Shown: positions 35,501 to 45,100 of the stretch, in pieces | Position numbering within the stretch: position 1 is the first letter of the stretch | Layout: each line of letters starts with the position of its first letter | DNA from: Anas platyrhynchos | Lineage: Eukaryota > Chordata > Aves > Anseriformes > Anatidae | Direction of reading: 5' to 3' | Assembly: GCF_047663525.1 (NCBI RefSeq) | Contig: NC_092605.1 | Coordinates: 1,178,001-1,242,000 of the forward strand | Length of the DNA: 64,000 nt | Program-made: the position numbers and the translations under genes | The notes under the pieces: model-generated | Databases searched by the model: none | Told to the model about the DNA's origin: nothing | What the model saw: the letters and a program-made list of their open reading frames with translations, nothing else

Positions 35501-38500
35501 CATCACCCACGGTGATGGCACACTGGGACCAGGGTGCGAGAGGAGCTCGACCTGGCGGGGATTTTCCAGCCCCAGGAATCAGCGAGGGCTCAAAAGGAGC
35601 ACAGGAAACAAATGAGGCAAAGGCTGGGAGGTGCACGGCACCGCTCTGACAGCCCGGCCACGGGGCAGGACACGGCACAGCACCAGGAGACCCCAGCCAA
35701 ACGCAGCCCCCCCAGCTGGAGGCAGCCCCCCCCCGGTACCACCGGGGCCGTGCCTGCAGCTCGGTGCCAGCTCTGCCCCACGTCCCCGGTGCTGGCACCT
35801 CGCGTCCCCCGGACGGGGAGAGCCGGGCAGGGAGCCCGTGAGTCACCGCCGCGATCGGAGCCCTTTCAGCCTCAGCGTATTAATTTCTCCTAATTGGCTT
35901 TGACAGGGATCCGTATCGCCATCCAGAACGGAATCACCCGAGCGCGCGGGGCGGGGAGGGAGCAGCAAGCCGAGAAAGGGAAGGAGGGGAAAGAAAGGGA
36001 GGCAGGGGGGGGGAAAAAGAGAGAGAGAGAGAGAGCCACCGGGTACCCCCGGGGGAGCGGTGCTGCCGGCTGGCTCCGTCCTCCCGCAGCGCGGGGCCCA
36101 GCTGCCCTGCTGCACTGCGGTGCTGCGCGAACGCCATTGCCAGCGACAGCCCAGCTGCGAGGCTCGGGGGGGGGGGCTCACTGCCAGCCCCTCACCCTGG
36201 CCTCCACAGATGGATGGACGGACGGACGGACACGGCCCCGTGCCGCTGACACCTTCCACGCACCGGCTGCTGGAGGAGAGGTGCAGCCCAGTGGGCGCGC
36301 AGCTCCCCAAGCTGTGCCGGGTGTCACGCCGCCCCCACAGCAGCTGCCTTCACCCCAAGGCTCAGCTCCCTGCCCCACGTCCCCCCCCGGTGTCCCACCC
36401 TCCTGCCCTCACCCCCCAGCACCGGGCAAAGCCGGGGGGATTTGGGGCTCCTGGTGCCACTGGGGGCTCGGCCCCTCTGCCGCTGCGCTCCCCCCAGCCC
36501 CCTGTCATTGGGGCAGGGGGCTGCAGCACGCACCCATGTTTTGGGGGCTGCGGAGAGTCCCCCTAAGCCCTCACTGCCCTGACACATGTGGGGTCCAGGA
36601 GTGGGACCCCAATTGACTTGCTCCCCTCGGGTTGCACGGCCATGGAGCACCGATGGTGCCGGCAGCTCCATGGGCATGGAGCAGCCCCAGCACGGCCCCA
36701 GTGCTGCCCACCACAGCAGCCCAGTGCCTCCCAGCACACCAACTGGGGCCCTGCACCCAGCGGTTCCGCTTGCTCTTCCGTTATTAAAAAGCCGTCAGTG
36801 CGCTGCTCGGAAAGAAAAGGGGAAGAAGAGATCTGGGCAGGGGAAGAGGAGACGTTTCTCACGATTTCAAAATTTCGTGCTCCTCGGTCTGAGACGGGGA
36901 AGTCCAGGCTGGGAGCCAGGGCAGCGGCAGAGCCGGGGGCAGGCGGGGAGCAGGGGGGGGGGACATCCTCACGTCACTGCCGGAGCTGCCACAGACTTCA
37001 TGGCGAGAGGATGGCAGCTTCTGTGGCCTCAAAACAAACGGGGACGTGGTGGTCGGGACAGGCAGGGGCGCAGCCAAGCAGTCCCACTAATGGCACAAGC
37101 TGAGGATGGAGCAGGTGCCACCACCGTCCCTGCACTGTCCCCGCACTGTCCCCGCTGGTCCCCTCAGGGCCCTGTCCCCTGCCCGCTGTGCCAGGCTGTG
37201 CCCCCCAAGCGCTTCCCCCTGCTCCGTGCAGGCGCCAGCAAACAGCAGGAAAATCAGGGCCGCCGCGCAGACAGGAGGTGCTGCCAAACACCCAAGATGA
37301 CGAGCCCGTGAAGCAGAGGATCCGTTTTTCCCCCCTTTAATTTCTTTCCCTGACGGTAATCGTGGGTGTCAGTCGTAGCAGCAGCAGCAGCAGAGTCCCG
37401 GATTCGGGAGCGCGCTCCGCAGCATGGCAATAGGCAGCGACAGCAAACCTTCTTGCAGGAGGATTTTTAAATCAAACGTGCCCTGCAAATCCCCAGGTTG
37501 ACGGGATTAGCATGGCAAATTGGGCGCTTGGAGAAAACCCGGAGAAAAATCATACCGAAGGACGAGGACAGTAAATACATCTTCATTCCCAGCGCTGCCA
37601 CATTTTAGATGCAAATAAAAGAGGTTTCCTCCCTAACACAAATCAATACCGAGCAGGCTGAGAACCAAGTCTCCGCCAGCAGAGACCCGGCCGGGTAAAT
37701 CCCGGGGCTGCTTCACGTCGAAATATCCCTTCCAGCTCAGGAGATTTTAGCATTCTATGAAATCCCTCCACAGCCTCAGCCCCTGGCAGCTCCTGGTGAG
37801 CAGGGGGGGCGCAGCCTAAATGCGAGGAGGGGATGAGGGGGACGCGGTGTGGCCGGGTTGTGCAGCCCGCTGCTGACACCCAGAGCTGAGCCGTGTCCAG
37901 CGAGGGCAGCGCTCGGTCTCCTTGGCACGAGGACCTTGCTGGAGGCACGATGGCACGGGTCGTGCCGCCAGCAGGTGCTCGGTGCCGAGCTTTGGCACCG
38001 CTTCCCCAGCTTTGCCAAACAAAGGGACGGTGCCAACGCGCTGGCACCCGCGGGTCACCGCGGATTTGGGGCGCTGCCACCCCGCTGCCTGCTCCCGGGG
38101 GTCAGATCCCACACGCGAAGCTGTCCCCGTGCCCCCAGCACATGCGAGCCACACGGGGAGGGGGCTCCGAGGCCAGGAGCCGGCTCCCTGTGCGCCCCGG
38201 CTCCCGGAGCCCCGCGCCGCAGCAGCCCCGAGCGCACACAAAAGCCAGCCCCGCTCCGCGCTGTGCGCAGCCTTCCTGCAGCTGCAGCGCGAGCGAGGCC
38301 GCGCCACGACGCCTTACATAACGGCCCCGCACACCCCCGCACACCCCCCGTACACCCCCCGCACCTCACCGGCCTCCGCCGCCCTCCTAACGCCAGCGGG
38401 GGCTCCCCGTGCCCACCCGGCACCGAGCCGGCACGGCGGCGGCGGCGGCTCTGCGCTGAGCCCCGGGCTCCGTTCTCCTCCTCCTCCTCCTCCCTGCGAC

Positions 38501-39206
38501 CGGCAGAAGCATGGCCGGGGGGGGCGGCGGCGTGGGGAAGCTGCCCCGGTGCCTCCGGGGGCGGCGCGGTCCCGGGGATCCCTCGGTGCGCCCCGGTCCC
38601 GGACCGCAACGGCGCCCGGTGGCGGCGGCGCTCGGGGAGCTGCGCCCCCGCGGAGCAGCCCCCGCGGCTCGGTTCCATCCGGCACAGCCAGGGGAGGGCA
38701 GCGCACTGACATTTGGAGGCGAGGGAGGCGAGGGAACGCTTCATTCATCGCCGCCCAGCGGGGCCCCCAGCGGCACCCACCGGGCAGTGGGGACGGGAGG
38801 GGGGCCGGGGGGGTGCGGGGTGAGGGATGCGGGGTGCTGGGTGCCGGCAAACCGAGCCCGGGGGATGCAGAGGTGCCCGGGGGGGTCGGACACACGGTGG
38901 GAACGGGGGGTGCGGGTAGCGCAGGGGAGCGGGGGGACCCCTGCAAGGATGCGGGGGGCGGCTGAAGGGAGCCGGGGGGAGCCGGGGCTGCTCGGGGGGG
39001 GGGGATGCGGAGGGGCTGCAGCGATGCAGGGAGCTGCGGGGCGATGCGGGGCGGTGCGCAACGGAGCGCGGCTGCCGGTGCCCGGCGAAGGGCGGGCGGG
39101 TGGCCCCGCGGTGTGGGGGGGGACACACGGAGGGGGGGCTGCGGCACTCACCGGGATCGAAGTGGGAGCTGAAGGCCAGGCTGGGGCTGAGGAAAGCGGC
39201 CGACAT
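20585..39206 (-). CDS. AATK: AATK (LMTK1/AATYK), apoptosis-associated tyrosine kinase
   Basis: This is a brain-enriched membrane-associated kinase acting on endosome traffic and neurite growth. Coding exons in transcript order: 39152-39206, 29724-29857, 28717-28858, 27766-27845, 27358-27476, 26821-26908, 26490-26623, 25748-25832, 25034-25155, 24700-24849, 21390-24549, 21119-21284, 20792-21019, 20585-20613. The total is 4,692 nt, exactly 1,563 codons plus stop (human AATK is about 1,374). The start at 39206 gives [18 protein letters not shown], aligned with the human N-terminus; an in-frame ATG lies eight codons upstream at 39230. The membrane segment is about residues 32-54, followed by CLCCKK. 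The kinase domain is about 120-390, with loop GHGWFG (131-136) and Lys155. The catalytic loop reads HSD and the DFG position DYG, as I recall for human AATK (HSD, DYG). The single 3.16-kb exon encodes the acidic, proline-rich tail ending [10 protein letters not shown]...[11 protein letters not shown]. Confidence 0.95.
21390..24549 (-). CDS. AATK: AATK giant tail exon (3,160 nt)
   Basis: This single exon carries the end of the kinase domain ([20 protein letters not shown]) and about 1,000 residues of disordered tail. Conserved islands match human [77 protein letters not shown] and [14 protein letters not shown]. The intervening sequence is low-complexity Pro/Gly/Ala/Glu. Several long plus-strand frames opposite it, for example 23478-24872, are compositional shadows. 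Confidence 0.95.
26338..26412 (-). ncRNA. MIR338: miR-338 hairpin in an AATK intron
   Basis: The reverse complement of 26383-26404 is the 22-nt miR-338-5p (AACAATATCCTGGTGCTGAG...), and the reverse complement of 26345-26366 is miR-338-3p (TCCAGCATCAGTGATTTTGT...). Both match the vertebrate mature sequences I know, and the two arms pair across a short loop. The hairpin lies between the AATK exons 26490-26623 and 25748-25832, the same host gene as in mammals, so it is probably processed from the AATK transcript. miR-338 is associated with oligodendrocyte differentiation and neuronal axon function. Confidence 0.97.
26338..26412 (+). ncRNA. MIR3065: miR-3065-like antisense hairpin
   Basis: The plus strand of the same hairpin contains, from 26344, TCAACAAAATCACTGATGCT, and from 26386, TCAGCACCAGGATATTGTTG. 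These correspond to the miR-3065 arms annotated in human opposite miR-338. The sequence supports the hairpin; expression of the antisense product in this species cannot be judged from DNA. Confidence 0.7.
27667..27720. repeat. 16-bp tandem repeat in an AATK intron
   Basis: About three and a half copies of a unit close to ATATCCCACTATCCCG, with few substitutions, lie between two kinase-domain exons. Confidence 0.8.
29048..29119 (-). CDS. AATK: Alternative first exon of AATK (form without membrane segment)
   Basis: Reading on the minus strand, an ATG at 29119 opens [20 protein letters not shown] and continues to CHHQ, ending in CAG|gtattg. The phase is 0, the same as the TM exon it would replace, so it joins [14 protein letters not shown] of the exon 28717-28858 in frame. 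The open frame extends upstream to another ATG at 29206. A TATA box lies just upstream at 29243-29250. Short AATK forms lacking the transmembrane segment are known in mammals. This exon sequence is not one I recognise from them, so it may be bird-specific or simply unannotated. RNA support is not visible. Confidence 0.5.
29243..29250 (-). promoter_or_regulatory. AATK: TATA box of a candidate internal AATK promoter
   Basis: CTATATAG reads the same on both strands and is the only strong TATA motif seen in this GC-rich intron region. On the minus strand it would place initiation near 29,215, about 100 nt before the ATG of the candidate alternative first exon. Confidence 0.5.
32340..32590. repeat. 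G-rich minisatellite in AATK intron 1
   Basis: Degenerate units built on GGTTTGGGCAGGGTG and GGTGCTGGGGCTGAATTC are repeated about nine times. The strong G bias on the plus strand, with many GGG runs, suggests G-quadruplex potential. Confidence 0.85.
33050..33510. promoter_or_regulatory. AT-rich island, candidate conserved enhancer in AATK intron 1
   Basis: Within a GC-rich intron this block is markedly AT-rich and not simple-repeat in most of its length. It contains several homeodomain-like cores (ATTAGC, AATTAG, TTAATTG, TGATTAG). No coding potential is seen. Function is inference; a conservation test would decide. Confidence 0.35.
33776..34012. repeat. 14-bp tandem repeat in AATK intron 1
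   Basis: About 17 head-to-tail copies of a 14-mer near GCACCACGGGCACA vary mainly at three positions. Open frames on both strands across it are a consequence of the repeat, not genes. Confidence 0.92.
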
Positions 39207-39650
39207 GGCAGCGGCGGCGAGGCGGCCCATGGCTCGGCGGGGGGAGCCTCCCGGCCGCCGGCTGCCGCTGGCCCCGCGCTGGGCACGGCGGCGGCGGCTC
39301 CTCCTCCATGGCGGCCGCGGCCCCGCGCCCCCTGCCCCGGGGAGGGGCCGCGCCGCCGCCGCCCCCCCCACCCAGCGGGATTTGGGGAGGGGGGGGCACC
39401 GGAGACGGACCGGGGGAGGAGGAGGGGGGCGGCAGGTGGAGGCTCCCCGAGGTCCCCCCCGCACGCAGAGGGGTCGGGGCGCGTCTCCGCCGCCCCCGCG
39501 CGGCCCCGACGGGGCCCCCCCGGGGAGGGGAAGACCCCCAGTGGGTCCCCCTAAGGAGGGAAGGAGCCCCAGAAGCTCTCCCCCCATCGGCGGTGCAGGC
39601 AGCGCCCCCCCCGCGGAGCTGTGGCCGCGCTGACCCACCCGACACCGGTG
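38100..39650 (-). promoter_or_regulatory. AATK: CpG-dense AATK promoter region
   Basis: This is one of the two CpG-richest stretches of the window, surrounding the first AATK coding exon (39152-39206) with many CGG/GCC clusters on both sides. It is a typical CpG-island promoter without an evident TATA box. Transcription start is expected around 39,230-39,340 on the minus strand. Confidence 0.65.
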
Positions 39651-42014
39651 GGATGGGACGGGTGGGATGGGGCGCACTGTGGGTCCGCAGCCCCCACACC
39701 CCGTCCCTACAACCCCCCCATGCCCCCCATCTCCACCTCACCCCCTACAGGACCAGGACCCCAACCCCAGCCCCCCCACTGGCAGCACCCCCACCCCCCA
39801 AGCCAGCCCCCTGCAGTGGGGGCTCCCCTCAATTGGGTGCCCCCCGAGCGCAGCCCGGCCTCGGGCGCTCGATGCCGCAGCCCCTGCACGTGGGGCTGCA
39901 GCCCCAAAACGTGCCTGAGACACGGGGGGGGGGCAGCCCAAAGCATCACCCCCACCACGGGCAGCTCCCAGCCCCACAGCCCCCAGGGGGTCCCGATCAC
40001 CACCACCACCCCCCGGTGCAGGGACCCCCCCAAGGGACATCGCGATGGATCCGTGCTGGGATGCTCCTGCCCCGGCCCCTGACCCCCCCATGGGGACCAC
40101 GGGCTGCGTGCACGGGGCTCTCGCTTCCCCGCGATCGGTTTTAATATTTTAAAGCCAAATTTTTTTTTTTTTTTGCATACACAATTAATTTTTTACAGAA
40201 CACCACGCTGCACATGTCACGTTGCCGCAAATAGATACAGGGCTGGAAAAATTACAGGCTGCTCGGCGAATAAACATTCCTCCGTCAGCTGGAGCCAGCT
40301 CGCTGCGCCCCAGCCTCCGCGCTCGCTGCTCCGGAGCAGCTCTGACCCGATCTGCACAGCGGGGCAGGGGGCAGTCCCCCCCCAACTCGCTTTGCTTTCA
40401 TGGCACCAGCATCCCTGTGACCCCCCCACTGCCCAGCAGCCCCCCCGGGGGCTTTGCTCTCCCTGGTTCTGCACAGGCCATGTCCCAACGCGCTGCCTCG
40501 GTGCAGCTTGGGGACACCCCCGTGTCCCCCATCCACCCTGCCTGGTCCTCAAATCGGCCAAGCAACCCCTGTGTTGTGCCAGGCACCCTTGGGTGACATT
40601 TGGGTGCTCTCGAAGCTGCGGTGGCATCTACACATCCCTGGGGGCTTCATCTGCTCTGGCACCCCAGGCTGGACCCGTTGCCCCCTCCCCGTGCCACCGT
40701 CCCCTGGGCATGAGGTGGTGGCCTCGCTGTCACTCGTGCCGTGCCAGCACCAGCTCTGCTGCACAGCCACAGGAGCAGCACTGGGCTCACTGGTTGGAGA
40801 TGGAGACGTTGGGTTCGAGGCACTGGGATGCACTGGGGTGGCAGGAGCTGGACCCGTTGCCATGCTGCCGGTGCCACAGGGATGCTGTGGCTGTGTCCTG
40901 CTCCTCGTGCTGCTGAGCTGGCTCCAGCTGAGTCCCAGCAAGGCTCAACCCAACTGGGGGTGGGCGCCTGTGCAGGCACCCGTGCTGGGCACCCACCGGG
41001 CTGTGCCGGGCACCCGGACACGTCCCCGAATGCCTTGGTGAGAGGAAGGGGATGAAGTGACCCAGACACCGTGCTCGGTGCCCTGCATCCATCCCCAAGG
41101 GACGAAGTGAGGATGGGGTGGGAATTGGGGATGGGATGGGATGGGAAGTGGGGACATGATGGGATGGGATGGGAATTGGGGATGGGATGCGCACAGGATG
41201 GTGCACGGGGCCTGCCCAGCCAGGCAGCTCTGCCCCGCACTCCTCTGTGAGGCTCTGGGCTCCCAGATCCCCAGGCCCAGGCTGAGCCCTTCCCAACCCC
41301 AGCACAGGCCTGGGCCCCTCCATGCCCAGCGTCCTGTCCCCCCCTCATTTCCTTGCAGCTTTCTGCCACCACCATGGGGAAGATGCCAAACGGAGGCCAG
41401 AAGCCCCGTTAAGGATCCCCCCGGGCATCACCCCCGCGGCACCTGCCCCCCTCCAAGCTCCGTGCCGTGGGGCTGTGCCAGCAACAGGCATGGTGCAGAG
41501 CCCCCCAGCACCCCAAGCAGCGTCCCCCCCCCGGCCAAGCAGCACACCCCAATTAGCAGGGGAGATTACCCCGCGCGCATCCTGCCCGTTTACTCCAGCC
41601 CCCCCCAGGCTGATTTGTCTGGGGCCAGGGCTAATCCCTGCCCGGGCAGACACCAGCTTGAGCCGCGATCTCTGCGCGGTGGCTGCCAAAAGCACCCAGC
41701 CCTCCTGACCTCCTTCCCCACCGAGCCGCTCGGCTCGTTTGCAGCTAACGAACGGGCTCCACTGATCCCGGCTAATCCACGGCGGGGAGCTGGGGGGGGG
41801 GAGGCTCCTTAATTGGGGAGCTTTGGCAGAGCCGGTGACAGCCTCGCTCAGTCTGCCTGGCAGGGACGAGGACGGGGATGGGGACGGGGACAGGGCTCGT
41901 GCCACGCAGCCGGCAGCCCTGGCCCTGCTCCCGGGGACCCCTGGCACGGGGAGGGGGGGGGGCCGTGCAGCAGCGGGGCGCAAGCAGCCATCCGGTGAAA
42001 ATCTGCATCCCTGG
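39340..42014. other. Intergenic region between AATK and the sialyltransferase gene
   Basis: There is no credible exon on either strand. It contains a GATGGGATGG-type minisatellite at about 41100-41195 and an AT-rich patch at 40140-40290 with TTAATTTTTTAC and ACATGTCACGTTG. In human the parvalbumin-like gene PVALEF lies in this interval, but I found no EF-hand loop sequence here. Confidence 0.6.
41100..41195. repeat. GGGAT-type minisatellite
   Basis: Repeated GATGGGATGGGAAGTGGGGA-like units lie in intergenic sequence. Confidence 0.85.
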
Positions 42015-42031
42015 TTATGCAACGCCACCGG

Positions 42032-42037
42032 TTTATT
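42032..42037 (-). promoter_or_regulatory. Poly(A) signal of the sialyltransferase gene
   Basis: The plus-strand TTTATT is AATAAA on the gene strand, about 460 nt beyond the stop codon at 42496-42498. Cleavage is expected near 42,015. Confidence 0.6.
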
Positions 42038-42495
42038 CATGCCTGAACCGGGCACTGGCCTAGAAACCAGGCTCCGAGATGCCGGGGAGGGGCAGGGCTG
42101 GGGGCTGAGCCCACTGGGGAGGGCTGCGGGCACGGGGTGGGCACGAGGGGCACCAAGGGGACCGGGCATGGGAGCCCACCCATGGCCACAGGACGGGGAT
42201 TGGGGCTGCCTTCCCCACTGAGTGGCAGCAAAAAGGACCCGGGGCTCTGCAGGGGATGCTGCAAATCCTTATTTGGGGCAGAGGCATGGCACAGCCCCCC
42301 CGGGAACCCCCCGATCCCCAGCCCCAGGCAGCAGTGCAGCCCCAGCAGCTCATCGCACGCCTTGCTTGAGCCCAGCCCTGCCCCAGGAGCTCTCTTGGAG
42401 CCCGCACAGGGCAGAGGATGCTTTCCTCCTCCTCCAGCATCTCAGATCCTCACTCAGGTCCCAGCAGCGCTCCCGGCTCCCGGTGGCCGCGGGCA

Positions 42496-45100
42496 TCACG
42501 TCCCCTCCGTGCCGGTGTAGAGGCGCAGGAGCCCGCTGCGCTGCAGCCGCTGCCACAGCCTCATCTCCAGCTTCAGGTCGTGGTTGACGTAGAACTGCAC
42601 CTCCTTGTGCCCGCGGTCAAAGTAGTGGTCCGAGTACGCCCGGTAGCCTGGCGTCATGAACCCAAAGGCGCTCACCTGCGGAACGCGGCGATGAGCACGC
42701 TGCCGGTGCCCGGCGCGGGGGTGAGGACACCGCAGCTGCTCCAGGGGGGGACACGAGCAGAGACGGTGATGGGGAGGATGCACGGGTGCAAAACGGCCTC
42801 GGATAAGCCTCGGGAGGGAGCAGCTGTGGGCACGGCGCTGTGCCATGTGCCCTGTGCCTTGTGCCATGTGCCCAGCCCCGAATCACCGGGCACCATCGCG
42901 GTGGAGCCGTGCACGGGCTGCCCACCTCATCGCAGGTGTGGATGGCAGCCAGGAGCATCACGGCGCCGGTGGAGGGCCGGTAGAGTTGCCAGAGCGGCGT
43001 GGCCAAGATGTCAGAGCGGAGAAAGCTGCGGGCAGCGAGCAGGAGCCGTGCTAAGGGCTCCCCCGCCATGCTGTGGGGAGGGGGAATCCACCCTGGGGGG
43101 GGCTCCTCACCGGTTCCGGAGGTAGCGGATGAAATCTGGGTGGAGCATCCTGAACTTGTCAGCACGCAGGTCCTCACCGAAAAACTCCTGGGGCCTGCGG
43201 GGAGGCGTCGGTGGCTGCTCAGAGGTGCGGGGTGGAGGGGACCCGCCTGTCCCCCCTCCCCGAGCCCCCACGCCCACCGTGTCCCCACTCACCAGACCCC
43301 CTTGTCCCGGCCCCTGTCCACGCGCTGGTGGGTCAGGGCCGCCCGCAGCAGCAGGTAGTCGCGGTCGTGGTCCGGGAGGAAGACGTAGCGAGTCTCCTGT
43401 TACAGGGGACATGGTGAGACCGGCACCGTCCCCATCCAGGAGGTGACAAATGGGGCCCCAGCGGTGCCGTGCCCACAGCATCTCCCCTCCCCGTGAGCTC
43501 CCTCACCGGACTCCGGGGCGGGTGCTTGAAGCCATCCGCGGCGTAGCTGCCGAGCGCGTTCACCAAGGTGTTGGTGGAGAAGACGTAGAAGGACGTCCTG
43601 TTGCCAACGTCCCCCTCGAAGCCCGCCGTGATGGCCCCGTTCACCCTGGAGGATGAAGCAGGGAGCAGGGCAGGCGCTGGCCCCGGCTGGGCCATGCGCC
43701 CCCCCCTCATCCCGTGCACCCTCACCTGAAGACGAGGTGGTGGGCGTCGATGGCAGCCCCCACACGGGACCCGTTGAGGATGCCGCCGTTGCCCACCACG
43801 GCGCAGCGCACGCAGGGGGCCGCTGCCTGCCCGCTGTCCACCAGGAGCCCGCTGGCCGACGTGTTGAGGAGGGACAGGGACGTCTTCAGCACTGGGGGCA
43901 GCCCCGGGAGGGTGAGTTTGGGGAGGGGGCAGCGGGGGGAGCCCCGCGCCCCTGGGTCCCACACCCCCTCTCCATGGCACAGCAGCCCCCAGGACGCAGC
44001 CCCGGTGCCTGCGGTGCCCACCCCTTCGTGCAGGGCTCCCCCCGTGCCCCCCGCAGCCCCACGCCCCCCGCACCGTCCCAGCTGACGTCCTTCCAGCCGT
44101 GAGCCCCCCCGTATCTGCGGAGCCGCCGGTACTCGTCCTCCCGCAGGTGCTGCGCCCACTGCAGCACCGGCACGGTGGCCAGGAAGGCAGCCCCAAATTC
44201 GGTGCCCGTAATCCTCTTCCTGATGCTGCTGGGACACTCCTGAAATCACGGGTGACAAGTCCCTGCGTGTGACAGCGACTCAGGGTGTCCCGTGCCAGGG
44301 GGGGCACGGGTGGGCTCCTTGTCCCTGCCCCAGCCCCGCAGTGCCCGTACCGAGCTGCGGGAGGTCTCATCCCGCCCGTAAGTGTCCCCGAGGTTTGGTG
44401 GCAGGCTGGGGGCAGGGGTGAGGTGTGGTGACCGTGTCACCAGCTCCGGGGCCTCTGTCGTAGGGGGTCTGGGTGCCTGCAGGCGGGTGGGGGTCCTGCT
44501 GGGAGGAGAGAGGTGGCTGGGGGGGGACACAGGGTGGCGCACACGCGGGTGCCCCATCCCCGAGCCCAGCCCTGCCCATGAAAACACCAACAGAGGAGCC
44601 CCGGGGAGGTGCAGGAAGTGCTGCTGAGGCTCTGCCGGTGCCACCGGGGCACTGTGGAGGTGACGATGCCCCGTGGTGGTGCTCAGCACCCCCCTCCCCG
44701 TCCACCGTCCACCCCCGTGTTGCAAAGCAGAAAGCAGGAGCCAGGCTTGGAGCTGGCCGCAGGACAAGGTCCAAGCCAAGGCCGGGAGCTGCAGCCAGGC
44801 ACCCGCGGAGAGGGCAGACAGACAGAGGTGGACTCGGGGTTAATCATTCCCCAGGGCAAAAATGGCTCTGAGGAACCCCCCCCCCAGGGCCAGGGGGCAG
44901 CCACGCAGCCCCCAGCCCAGCCCCACGACCCTCCCAGCCCCACGGTACCTGGAGAGCTCGAGCCCCAGCCTGCGCTGCGTGGCCAGGAGCAGCAGCAGCA
45001 GGGCCAGGAGGGCGAGGGCCAGCCCGGCACCACGGCCACAGCGCCCCGGGCACGGCACGGGGGTGGCACGGCAGCAGCCGAGTGCCGGGGGTCTTCTCAT
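42496..45100 (-). CDS. GalNAc alpha-2,6-sialyltransferase, ST6GALNAC1/2 type
   Basis: This is a Golgi type II membrane enzyme family that transfers sialic acid from CMP-Neu5Ac to O-linked GalNAc (sialyl-Tn type products). Coding exons in transcript order: 44949-45100, 44351-44495, 44074-44239, 43726-43891, 43507-43645, 43293-43396, 43111-43194, 42926-43025, 42496-42675. The total of 1,236 nt gives 411 residues with all phases matching. A short basic N-tail precedes a Leu/Ala membrane anchor (about residues 25-40) and a proline-rich stem. Sialylmotif L is at about 181-228 ([17 protein letters not shown]), motif S at about 335-358 ([20 protein letters not shown]), and motif III is YSDH near 366. 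The RPSTGA and HTCD segments resemble ST6GALNAC2. PQEFF...[16 protein letters not shown] resembles ST6GALNAC1. The human ST6GALNAC1/2 pair lies elsewhere on 17q25, so this may be a separate paralogue. The start chosen is the ATG just before the anchor; the frame stays open upstream to 45259. Confidence 0.88.

Larger units (their letters stand above)
29858..39151 (-). other. AATK: AATK intron 1
   Basis: A 9.3-kb intron lies between the first coding exon and the transmembrane exon. I see no further coding exon in it. It contains minisatellites at 32340-32590 and 33776-34012, an (AAAAT)n-like A-rich patch near 31685-31725, an AT-rich island at 33050-33510 and another at 37320-37650. Everything else is GC-rich unique sequence with no recognisable gene on either strand. 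Confidence 0.75.

Noticed and set aside
37741-37775. A single CATTCTATGA resembling the 3' terminal repeat of CR1 elements
   Set aside because: Only one copy is present, and no adjoining CR1 coding or 3'UTR sequence could be recognised.
38314-39741. Several 200-350-residue frames over the AATK first exon
   Set aside because: This is a CpG-island effect. Only the short [18 protein letters not shown] segment with its donor matches a protein family.
39340-42014. A possible PVALEF orthologue between AATK and the next gene
   Set aside because: No EF-hand calcium-binding loop (DxDxDG pattern) in any frame with splice borders was found.
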